DNA from: Flavobacteriaceae bacterium UBA5079 | Lineage (GTDB): Bacteria; Bacteroidota; Bacteroidia; Flavobacteriales; Flavobacteriaceae | Length of the DNA: 7,214 nt | Assembly: GCA_002414705.1 (NCBI GenBank) | Contig: DIAL01000161.1 | Coordinates: 18,158-25,371 of the forward strand | Reading direction: 5' to 3' | Shown here: one piece after another, positions 1 to 5,654 of the stretch | Layout: every line of letters begins with the position of its first letter | Numbering within the stretch: position 1 is the stretch's first letter | Notes under the pieces: model-generated | Told to the model about the DNA's origin: nothing | Databases searched by the model: none | The model's input: the letters and a program-made list of their open reading frames with translations, nothing else | Program-made: the position numbers and the translations under genes

Positions 1-587
1 TTTTCAGGCAATAAAGCGTTCACTTCTTTTAGTTTTTTAGTAACTAAAATCTTTTGGTTATCTGCCATTATAAATGTGCTGTAATTTCCATCAGACTCGA
101 CATAAATAATATTATCTATTTCCAAGAAAATTAATTTTCCTTCTGTATTTAAAGTAATTTTTTTCTGATTAAAATTTTTGTTGAAATTAATTAAGACTTC
201 CTCAATTTTGGCAATTGGAAAAGCAAATGAGTTATGTTTTTTTATCTTTTTAAACGTGTCTTTTAAATCGTCTGAATCTATTGGTTTTAGTAAGTAATCT
301 ATAGCTTCGTGTTTTAAAGCCTTTAAAGCATATTCATTATATGCTGTAGTAATTATGACAGCAAAATCTTTTTCAGGTAATTTATCTAAAAATTGAAACC
401 CATCCATAGTTGGCATGCTAATATCTAAAAAAACGCAATCTGGTTTATTCTTGTTTAAATAGTCTATAGCTTCTTCTGGTTTATTAAAAGTTGCTACAAT
501 TTCTACTTCGTCGCTAAAGTTGGTAAGCTCCCAAGTTAAACTCTTTATGGCTTTTTGTTCATCGTCTACAATTACTGCTCTTATCAT
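1..587 (-). CDS. LytTR-family response regulator (3' end cut by window edge)
   Basis: This is a DNA-binding response regulator that would take a phosphoryl group from a sensor histidine kinase and change transcription. The frame begins at ATG 585-587 (MIRAVIVDDEQKA) and stays open to base 1, giving 195 codons plus two bases. Residues 1-115 form a receiver domain: acidic pair D8/D9, phosphoacceptor D55 in VFLDISMP, T81 in the switch position and K101 in LLKP. From about residue 142 a LytTR DNA-binding domain begins (KKITLNTEGKLIFLEIDNI, then IYVESDGNYSTF). LytTR regulators usually run to about 230-250 residues, so roughly 40 C-terminal residues lie outside. In Bacteroidota the partner is usually a LytS/YehU-type membrane kinase encoded next door. 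No kinase is visible upstream, so it may lie downstream, outside the window, or elsewhere. The regulon cannot be read from the sequence. Family call is strong; specific function is unknown. Confidence 0.93.
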   Translation of the reverse strand, partial: MIRAVIVDDEQKAIKSLTWELTNFSDEVEIVATFNKPEEAIDYLNKNKPDCVFLDISMPTMDGFQFLDKLPEKDFAVIITTAYNEYALKALKHEAIDYLLKPIDSDDLKDTFKKIKKHNSFAFPIAKIEEVLINFNKNFNQKKITLNTEGKLIFLEIDNIIYVESDGNYSTFIMADNQKILVTKKLKEVNALLPE

Positions 588-661
588 GGTTTCAAATATA
601 GTAATATATTGTTATTATGAACTTTATATTGACTAAATGATTTCCTTGAAAACGAAGTAGG

Positions 662-699
662 ATGAAAACAAATTCATAGAAAAGTTATTTTTTTCCAAA
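662..699 (-). promoter_or_regulatory. Candidate Bacteroidota-type promoter for the LytTR regulator
   Basis: Read on the minus strand, a TTTG element (bases 696-699) is followed by exactly 19 bases and then TGAATTTG (669-676). This matches the Bacteroidota pattern TTTG-N19-TAnnTTTG except for one base in the -7 element. Transcription would start near 662 and leave a leader of about 75 bases before the ATG at 587. It is a motif match only, and AT-rich DNA gives chance matches. Confidence 0.4.
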
Positions 700-786
700 T
701 ACACATAATTTATTACCAACTATACAAAATGGTGTTTAAAGTAGTATGAAATTTCACATATTTGTCCTGCTATTAAATTATTATAC

Positions 787-822
787 GATTGAGCATTTAT
801 TAAAGGGTATATGCTAATAATC
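787..822 (+). other. Imperfect hairpin just before the first orphan terminator
   Basis: GATT (787-790) and AGCAT (792-796) can pair with ATGCT (811-815) and AATC (819-822), leaving a small asymmetric internal loop and an apical loop of 14 bases. With the terminator hairpin that follows at 826-854 it could form the 3' part of a short structured RNA. The pairing is weak and could be chance. Confidence 0.2.
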
Positions 823-825
823 AAC

Positions 826-854
826 AAAAAGCTAGATATTTTATCTAGCTTTTT
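826..854. terminator. Perfect 13-bp hairpin terminator, first of a tandem pair
   Basis: AAAAAGCTAGATA (826-838) and its exact reverse complement (842-854) flank a three-base TTT loop. The A-tract at the 5' side and T-tract at the 3' side make it a typical bidirectional rho-independent terminator. No gene ends just before it on either strand, so the transcript it stops is not explained by the annotated genes. Confidence 0.75.
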
Positions 855-890
855 GCATTTTAAACCATTATTTTTTAGATAATTAGTTAT

Positions 891-919
891 AAAAGAGCGA
901 ATACTTTCGCTCTTTTTTT
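891..919 (+). terminator. 11-bp hairpin terminator with T-tract, second of a tandem pair
   Basis: AAAAGAGCGAA (891-901) pairs perfectly with TTCGCTCTTTT (906-916) around a four-base loop, and the T-run continues to 919. The stem is GC-rich in its core and the T-tract favours plus-strand termination. It lies 36 bases after the first hairpin, again with no protein gene in front of it. It would insulate nrdBA from transcription arriving from the left. Confidence 0.75.
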
Positions 920-944
920 ATTTCATATCCTAGCGTATTATAAG

Positions 945-1063
945 ACGTGTGTTTTTATAGGAAACATCTATTGTTAAGATGTATTTAACAAGTTTTTTCC
1001 TACACTAAATTTAAAATTAATATTAGTATAAAAACCTGTAAAACAGACATATACGTGTGTTTT
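945..1063 (+). repeat. Direct repeat ACGTGTGTTTT, two copies 108 bases apart
   Basis: Exact 11-base copies are at 945-955 and 1053-1063, upstream of nrdB. Both are followed within 15 bases by ATAGGA (957-962 and 1071-1076). A shorter ACGTGT also lies at 2364-2369, just before nrdA. They could be regulator-binding sites, but there is no direct evidence for this. Confidence 0.4.
971..991. promoter_or_regulatory. Operator-like palindrome TTGTTAA-N7-TTAACAA
   Basis: TTGTTAA (971-977) and its reverse complement TTAACAA (985-991) are separated by seven bases, giving an exact dyad of 21 bases. The same half-site recurs as a direct pair, TTGTTAA at 1100-1106 and TTGTTGA at 1111-1117, next to the candidate nrdB promoter. 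The arrangement is compatible with a protein-binding site or DnaA-like boxes controlling nrdB. Confidence 0.35.
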
Positions 1064-1117
1064 CGTTAAAATAGGACGGTGGACTGCGTGAATACTGGTT
1101 TGTTAAAAACTTGTTGA
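985..1117 (+). repeat. Long-range inverted repeat enclosing about 107 bases upstream of nrdB
   Basis: AACAAGTTTTT (987-997) is the exact reverse complement of AAAAACTTGTT (1105-1115). One more wobble pair and one Watson-Crick pair extend a possible stem to 985-997/1105-1117. Inside lie a possible hairpin at 1002-1029 (one mismatch), a small CTGT/ACAG hairpin at 1036-1046, and a GC-rich patch at about 1073-1098. The arms could close a structured RNA, or be two oppositely oriented binding sites. Confidence 0.35.
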
Positions 1118-1140
1118 CAATGTTTATAAAAATACCTTTC
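1111..1140 (+). promoter_or_regulatory. Candidate nrdB promoter
   Basis: TTG (1111-1113) is followed by exactly 19 bases and TACCTTTC (1133-1140), which matches TAnnTTTG except for the last base. Transcription would begin near 1147, with a leader of about 67 bases before the nrdB ATG. The -33 element lies inside one of the TTGTTRA repeats, so a protein bound there could compete with or position RNA polymerase. Motif match only. Confidence 0.4.
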
Positions 1141-1213
1141 AATTATAGATACAATTTTCAATCTTTGTTAGTCACATTATAATTCATATTATTCACTTTT
1201 AAAAACGCTACTA

Positions 1214-2194
1214 ATGTCTCAACAAATTGAACCAATTCTTCAAGAAAATAAAGATCGCTTTGTTATTTTTCCAATTCAACATAACGATATTTGGGAATGG
1301 TACAAAAAGTCAGAAGCGAGTTTTTGGACAGCCGAAGAAATTGATTTACATCAAGATTTAACAGATTGGAAAGATAAATTGAATGATGATGAGCGTTATT
1401 TTATTAAACACATTTTAGCTTTTTTTGCAGCTAGTGATGGTATTGTAAATGAAAATTTAGCTGAAAACTTCATTAATGAAGTTCAATATAGTGAAGCCAA
1501 GTTCTTTTATGGTTTCCAAATTATGATGGAAAATATTCATAGCGAAACGTATTCGTTGTTAATAGACACCTATGTTAAAGATGAAAAAGAAAAAGACCAG
1601 CTTTTTAATGCGTTAGATAATTTCCCAGCTATTAAGAAAAAAGCAGATTGGGCTTTAAAATGGATAGAATCTCCAAATTTTGGTGAGCGTTTAATTGCTT
1701 TTGCTGCCGTTGAAGGTATTTTCTTTTCGGGTGCATTTTGTTCTATTTTTTGGTTAAAAAAACGAGGTTTAATGCCTGGTTTAACATTTTCCAATGAGCT
1801 TATTTCTCGAGATGAAGGTGTGCATTGTGATTTTGCTGTGCACTTACACAATAAACACTTGATTAATAAAGTGCCTAAAGCGCGAATTCGTGAAATATTA
1901 ATTGATGCGCTTGATATTGAGCGTGAGTTTATTACGGAATCTTTACCAGCTAGTTTAATTGGAATGAATGCCAAACTCATGTCCCAGTATTTAGAGTTTG
2001 TAACTGATAGGCTTTTAAGTGAATTGGATTGTGATAAAGAATACAACACAGCCAATCCTTTTGATTTTATGGATATGATTTCGTTACAAGGAAAAACTAA
2101 TTTCTTTGAAAAACGTGTGTCAGAATACCAAAAAGCAGGTGTTTTAAATAAAGAAGAAGAAAAAGATAAGTTCAGTTTTGATGCTGATTTTTAA
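1214..2194 (+). CDS. nrdB: Class Ia ribonucleoside-diphosphate reductase, small (beta) subunit
   Basis: NrdB houses the diiron-tyrosyl radical that starts reduction of ribonucleoside diphosphates in the partner NrdA. The 326-residue length is usual for the family. By comparison with mouse R2, the six metal ligands are all present: D75 (AASDGIV), E106 and H109 (MMENIHSE), E167 (AAVEGIFF), E201 and H204 (SRDEGVH). The radical tyrosine is Y113, four residues after H109, as in mouse. W38 lies in the SFWTAEEID segment. The C-terminal tail FSFDADF closely resembles the eukaryotic FTLDADF tail that docks into the large subunit, so this is the eukaryote-like branch found in Bacteroidota. The ATG start gives the family N-terminus, with no Shine-Dalgarno in front. 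It is followed by nrdA on the same strand after 181 bases, likely as one operon. No ATP-cone is fused to it, so allosteric control should reside in NrdA. Confidence 0.97.
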   Translation: MSQQIEPILQENKDRFVIFPIQHNDIWEWYKKSEASFWTAEEIDLHQDLTDWKDKLNDDERYFIKHILAFFAASDGIVNENLAENFINEVQYSEAKFFYGFQIMMENIHSETYSLLIDTYVKDEKEKDQLFNALDNFPAIKKKADWALKWIESPNFGERLIAFAAVEGIFFSGAFCSIFWLKKRGLMPGLTFSNELISRDEGVHCDFAVHLHNKHLINKVPKARIREILIDALDIEREFITESLPASLIGMNAKLMSQYLEFVTDRLLSELDCDKEYNTANPFDFMDMISLQGKTNFFEKRVSEYQKAGVLNKEEEKDKFSFDADF

Positions 2195-2375
2195 ATAAAA
2201 AACCCTTAATAATAGTTAATAGCAAAAAATTGTGTGGATGTTCATCTGCTTCCTTTCTTGCTATACTTTTATATAAATTCCAAGTTTTAGTTTCTCTGTA
2301 AATTAAAACAATCCTTTTAGCTAATTAATCCATTTTTCTGTAGGTGTAACAGGAAAAATAAAAACGTGTAAAATT
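2195..2375 (+). other. 181-base nrdB-nrdA spacer
   Basis: The spacer is AT-rich with no clear hairpin terminator, so read-through from nrdB into nrdA is plausible. A weak promoter-like pair, TTG (2230-2232) and TTCCTTTC (2250-2257) at 17-base spacing, departs from consensus in two fixed positions. TGTGGATGT (2233-2241) matches seven of nine bases of the general DnaA box TGTGGATAA. No Shine-Dalgarno precedes the nrdA ATG; the bases just before it are A-rich. Confidence 0.4.
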
Positions 2376-4847
2376 ATGTATGTATTAAAAAGAGACGGCA
2401 GGAAAGAACTCATGATGTTCGACAAAATCACGGCAAGAGTTAGAAAACTTTGCTATGGTTTAAACGAATTAGTTGATCCACTCAAAGTTGCTATGCGAGT
2501 TATTGAAGGACTTTACGATGGTGTAACTACCAGTGAGCTTGATAATTTGGCTGCTGAAATTGCAGCAACCATGACGACTGCTCATCCTGATTATGCACGT
2601 TTAGCAGCACGTATTTCCGTTTCCAACTTACACAAAAACACCAAGAAAACCTTTAGTGAGGTGATGCATGATTTGTATACCTACGTAAATCCAAGAACTG
2701 GTAAAGATGCACCTTTATTATCCGATGAGGTGTACCAAGTAATCATGGATAATAAGGATAAATTAGATTCTACTATTATCTATAACCGCGATTTTGGTTA
2801 TGATTATTTCGGATTTAAAACCCTTGAACGTTCCTACTTATTAAAGCTTAATGGCGTTATTGCTGAAAGACCACAACACATGCTCATGCGTGTGTCTATA
2901 GGCATTCATTTAAACGATTTAGATGCGGCTTTGGAGACCTACGAGCTGATGTCTAAAAAATACTTTACACACGCTACACCAACACTTTTTAATGCTGGTA
3001 CACCAAAACCACAAATGTCATCCTGTTTTTTGCTAACCATGAAAGACGATAGTATAGATGGTATTTATGATACGTTAAAGCAAACGGCTAAAATATCACA
3101 ATCTGCTGGAGGTATTGGATTAGCTATTCACAACATTCGCGCTACTGGAAGTTATATTTCGGGAACCAACGGAACATCCAACGGAATTGTCCCTATGCTA
3201 AAAGTTTTCAATGACACAGCGCGTTATGTGGATCAAGGTGGCGGAAAACGTAAAGGGAGTTTTGCTATGTATCTTGAAACGTGGCATGCAGATATTTTCG
3301 ACTTTTTAGATTTAAAGAAAAACCACGGTAAAGAAGAAATGCGCGCGCGTGATTTGTTTTATGCCATGTGGATTTCTGATTTGTTTATGAAACGCGTTCA
3401 AGAAGATGGAAAATGGACGTTAATGTGTCCCAATGAATGTCCAGGAATGGATGAGGTTCATAGTGATGAATTTGAAGCCTTATATTTAAAATATGAAGCT
3501 GAAGGAAAAGGTAGAAAAACGATTAAGGCTCGTGAGCTTTGGGAAAAAATATTAGAATCGCAAATTGAAACAGGCACACCTTATATGTTATATAAAGATG
3601 CTGCTAACCGCAAATCTAATCAGAAAAATTTAGGCACCATTCGTTCATCTAATTTATGTACGGAAATTATGGAGTACACATCTCCAGATGAGGTTGCTGT
3701 TTGTAATTTAGCATCTATTGCCTTGCCTATGTTTATTAAAAACGGCGAGTTTGACCATAAAGAATTATATAAAATCACAAAGCGTGTTACCAAAAACTTA
3801 AACCGCGTAATAGATAGAAATTACTATCCAGTAAAAGAAGCTGAAAACTCTAATTTCCGTCACAGACCTGTTGGTTTAGGTGTTCAAGGTTTAGCGGATA
3901 CGTTTATAAAATTGCGATTACCATTTACAAGTGATGAAGCCAAAAAATTAAACCAAGAAATTTTTGAAACGCTTTATTTTGCTGCAGTAACGGCAAGTAT
4001 GGAGGAGGCTACAGCGGATGGTCCCTACCAAACTTATGAAGGATCGCCAATTAGCCAAGGGGAATTTCAACACAACCTATGGGGAATTAAGGACGAAGAA
4101 TTAAGTGGTCGTTGGGATTGGGCAAAACTGCGTGAAGAGGTTAAAAAACATGGTGTAAGAAACTCACTATTAGTAGCGCCAATGCCAACAGCAAGTACAT
4201 CGCAAATTTTAGGCAATAACGAATGTTTTGAGCCTTACACATCTAATATATACACACGTCGTGTATTATCAGGTGAATTTATTGTGGTGAATAAGCATTT
4301 ATTAGAAGATTTAGTAGAGCTTGGTCTTTGGAATGAAGGCTTAAAACAGGATATTATGAGAGCCAATGGTTCTGTTCAAGATATTGAAAGTATTCCACAA
4401 GATATTAAGGAGCTTTACAAAACCGTTTGGGAATTAAGCATGAAAGACATTATTGATATGTCACGTCATAGAGGTTATTTTATTGACCAGTCGCAATCTT
4501 TAAATCTATTTTTAGAAGGCGCAACCATGGCGAAGTTAACATCTATGCATTTTTATGCTTGGAAGAGTGGCTTAAAAACAGGTATGTACTATTTAAGAAC
4601 GAAGAGTGCTGTAGATGCTATTAAGTTTACATTAGATACCAAGAAGAAAGAAGAGCCAGTTGCTGACGTAGTAGATGTAATTGAAGTTGTTGATCAACAA
4701 AAGCAGCAAGCAGCAAAAACAGCCGCTAAATTTGCTCAAAAACAAACAGCTGAAGATATCGAGCCTATGTCTGCAGATGAAATGAAAGCGCTTATTGCAC
4801 AAGCAAAAGAAGCCGAAGGTGATGATTGTTTGATGTGTGGGTCTTAA
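2376..4847 (+). CDS. nrdA: Class Ia ribonucleoside-diphosphate reductase, large (alpha) subunit
   Basis: NrdA carries the active site that reduces NDPs to dNDPs, using the radical supplied by NrdB. The 823-residue product begins [22 protein letters not shown], closely matching the start of eukaryotic R1 and supporting this ATG. Residues 1-90 are an ATP-cone, the overall activity site sensing ATP/dATP. The catalytic set aligns with human R1 at a one-residue offset: redox pair C217 (SSCFLL) and C443 (AVCNLAS), then N426, C428 and E430 in SSNLCTEI. The radical-path tyrosines are Y738/Y739 (GMYYLRT). The barrel runs to about residue 750, followed by a charged, Gln/Ala/Lys-rich linker (755-815) and the tail CLMCGS, whose C818/C821 pair would pass electrons from thioredoxin or glutaredoxin. 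It lies downstream of nrdB on the same strand and is closed by two hairpins. No truncation or frameshift is seen. Confidence 0.97.
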   Translation: MYVLKRDGRKELMMFDKITARVRKLCYGLNELVDPLKVAMRVIEGLYDGVTTSELDNLAAEIAATMTTAHPDYARLAARISVSNLHKNTKKTFSEVMHDLYTYVNPRTGKDAPLLSDEVYQVIMDNKDKLDSTIIYNRDFGYDYFGFKTLERSYLLKLNGVIAERPQHMLMRVSIGIHLNDLDAALETYELMSKKYFTHATPTLFNAGTPKPQMSSCFLLTMKDDSIDGIYDTLKQTAKISQSAGGIGLAIHNIRATGSYISGTNGTSNGIVPMLKVFNDTARYVDQGGGKRKGSFAMYLETWHADIFDFLDLKKNHGKEEMRARDLFYAMWISDLFMKRVQEDGKWTLMCPNECPGMDEVHSDEFEALYLKYEAEGKGRKTIKARELWEKILESQIETGTPYMLYKDAANRKSNQKNLGTIRSSNLCTEIMEYTSPDEVAVCNLASIALPMFIKNGEFDHKELYKITKRVTKNLNRVIDRNYYPVKEAENSNFRHRPVGLGVQGLADTFIKLRLPFTSDEAKKLNQEIFETLYFAAVTASMEEATADGPYQTYEGSPISQGEFQHNLWGIKDEELSGRWDWAKLREEVKKHGVRNSLLVAPMPTASTSQILGNNECFEPYTSNIYTRRVLSGEFIVVNKHLLEDLVELGLWNEGLKQDIMRANGSVQDIESIPQDIKELYKTVWELSMKDIIDMSRHRGYFIDQSQSLNLFLEGATMAKLTSMHFYAWKSGLKTGMYYLRTKSAVDAIKFTLDTKKKEEPVADVVDVIEVVDQQKQQAAKTAAKFAQKQTAEDIEPMSADEMKALIAQAKEAEGDDCLMCGS

Positions 4848-4860
4848 TTTTAATTGAAAT

Positions 4861-4877
4861 AAACTCGTTACGAGTTT
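4861..4877 (+). terminator. Small hairpin after nrdA
   Basis: AAACTCG (4861-4867) and CGAGTTT (4871-4877) pair perfectly around a three-base loop, followed by only one further T before AA. It lies 14 bases after the nrdA stop. It is weaker than the next hairpin and could act as a partial terminator or an mRNA 3' stabilising structure. Confidence 0.45.
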
Positions 4878-4897
4878 TAACTAAATTTGTCAATCTG

Positions 4898-4934
4898 CAG
4901 GTTTCAACCAACAATAATGGTTGAAACCTGTTTT
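4898..4934 (+). terminator. Strong hairpin terminator of nrdBA
   Basis: CAGGTTTCAACCA (4898-4910) and its exact reverse complement (4918-4930) form a 13-bp stem with a seven-base loop, followed by TTTT (4931-4934). This is a convincing rho-independent terminator for the nrdBA transcript. Confidence 0.8.
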
Positions 4935-4962
4935 GATAATATGATTTTGGACTGTATTTTAG
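4931..4962 (+). promoter_or_regulatory. Candidate promoter of the small membrane-protein gene
   Basis: TTG (4933-4935) is followed by exactly 19 bases and TATTTTAG (4955-4962), one mismatch from TAnnTTTG. The start site would be near 4968, about 14 bases before the ATG at 4982. The -33 element overlaps the T-tract of the nrdA terminator, so the two elements are packed together. Motif match only. Confidence 0.4.
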
Positions 4963-4981
4963 TTACGCACTACTGAAAAAG

Positions 4982-5518
4982 ATGGATAAAAAAATAATTG
5001 CCGAATATAATTTAAATCTTATTCAGAAAATACATGTGTCAATAATTTTAGGAATTGGGATTTCTATATTCTTTCTAATTAAAAACTATCTATTTAACGA
5101 TTTCAACGAACTCCTACTTCTTTTACTTCTTACTTTTTTTATTATTGGAATGGTATCCATCGTGTTTTCTAAATTAGGATTAGTAATTCGTGAAGATAAA
5201 CTGTATAAAGCATATTTTGTTTTTGATCTTTTGATTTATAAACAGAATATTAATTTAAAAAATAAGCGAATTGTTTCCATCCTAAAATTAAAAAGAGCGA
5301 ATGGCATGCCCACGGTCGGATTAGCTTCTCCTCAAGGAGTTGATAGTTTTTATAAATTTTATGTTTACTTGTTAGATAAGTCTCACACTGAAAAAACGGA
5401 ACTAATCGGAGTGAAAAAATTGAAAAATGCTGAACTAATTGTTGCGTTTTTACAAAAACACTTAAACTTTGACTACGAATTGTACAGTCCAAACTTTGAT
5501 TTAAAAAGCAGTGGCTAA
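4982..5518 (+). CDS. Hypothetical two-helix membrane protein, possibly with a PH-like cytoplasmic domain
   Basis: I do not recognise this 178-residue protein as a named family. The N-terminus has two hydrophobic segments, roughly residues 17-33 and 44-62 (the second begins with a run of seven leucines), separated by a short polar loop. The remaining 115 residues look like alternating beta strands ending in an amphipathic helix (KNAELIVAFLQKHL). This layout resembles bacterial PH-like membrane proteins, but that is inference from hydrophobicity pattern only. I see no catalytic motif or signal-peptide cleavage site. The start is the ATG preceded by purine-rich GAAAAAG. It sits after the nrdA terminator with its own candidate promoter and converges on the phosphate transporter gene, so it is probably monocistronic. 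Its stop codon lies inside the attC-like repeat at 5513-5547, and its very AT-rich sequence suggests an accessory gene. Confidence 0.75.
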   Translation: MDKKIIAEYNLNLIQKIHVSIILGIGISIFFLIKNYLFNDFNELLLLLLLTFFIIGMVSIVFSKLGLVIREDKLYKAYFVFDLLIYKQNINLKNKRIVSILKLKRANGMPTVGLASPQGVDSFYKFYVYLLDKSHTEKTELIGVKKLKNAELIVAFLQKHLNFDYELYSPNFDLKSSG

Positions 5519-5547
5519 CGCTGTTTATGAAAACACTTATGTTAGTT
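5513..5547 (+). repeat. Short integron attC-like inverted repeat overlapping the stop codon
   Basis: GGCTAAC (5513-5519) and GTTAGTT (5541-5547) resemble the outer core sites RYYYAAC and GTTRRRY of integron attC sites, each with one mismatch. CTAAC/GTTAG are exact complements. The TAA stop of the upstream gene (5516-5518) is inside the left core, as often seen in integron cassettes. The span of 35 bases is shorter than usual attC sites (about 57 bases or more). From memory, similar GGCTAAC-type sequences follow many flavobacterial hypothetical genes, so it may be a lineage-specific repeat. Confidence 0.3.
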
Positions 5548-5601
5548 CTGGTACATTATACTCTCGTATAGGAATCAGCTTTAGGGTAATAATTCAGAAA
5601 C

Positions 5602-5631
5602 AAAAAAGCATCTCGATTGAGATGCTTTTTT
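5602..5631. terminator. Bidirectional terminator between convergent genes
   Basis: AAAAAAGCATCTC (5602-5614) and its exact reverse complement (5619-5631) form a 13-bp stem with a four-base GATT loop. The six-A and six-T flanks make it functional in both directions. It lies 24 bases beyond the stop of the minus-strand phosphate transporter and about 84 bases after the plus-strand membrane-protein gene, so it can serve both. Confidence 0.85.
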
Positions 5632-5654
5632 CAATAAATAACTTGACGGATATA

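Larger units (their letters stand above)
588..1213. other. 626-base divergent intergenic region between the LytTR regulator and nrdB
   Basis: No protein gene is supported here; the few ATG-initiated frames I followed close within about ten codons. The region holds a candidate minus-strand promoter (662-699), two tandem hairpin terminators (826-854 and 891-919), a repeat-rich section (945-1117) and a candidate nrdB promoter (1111-1140). A 12-of-13 direct repeat, AAGTAGNATGAAA, lies at 655-667 and 739-751, and a perfect palindrome TGAAATTTCA at 747-756. The length is unusual for two adjacent protein genes and leaves room for a small RNA or an extended control region. Confidence 0.7.

Noticed and set aside
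593..600. Perfect minus-strand TATATTTG match to the -7 promoter element just before the LytTR ATG
   Set aside because: No TTG lies at 17-21 bases upstream, and the element is only five bases from the start codon. The match at 669-699 is better placed.
1042..1060. NrdR box in the nrdB upstream region
   Set aside because: ACAGACATATACGTGTGT only loosely resembles the NrdR palindrome ACACTATATATAGTGT, and no properly spaced second box is seen.
588..1213. tRNA gene or known riboswitch in the long intergenic region
   Set aside because: No cloverleaf or TTC-loop signature was found, and I could match no cobalamin, purine or other riboswitch core.
1570..2055. 161-residue minus-strand reading frame
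   Set aside because: It is entirely antisense to nrdB, whose product is unmistakable, and it matches no family I know. It is a shadow frame.
5250..5492. 80-residue minus-strand reading frame
   Set aside because: It lies inside the plus-strand membrane-protein gene and has no recognisable features of its own.
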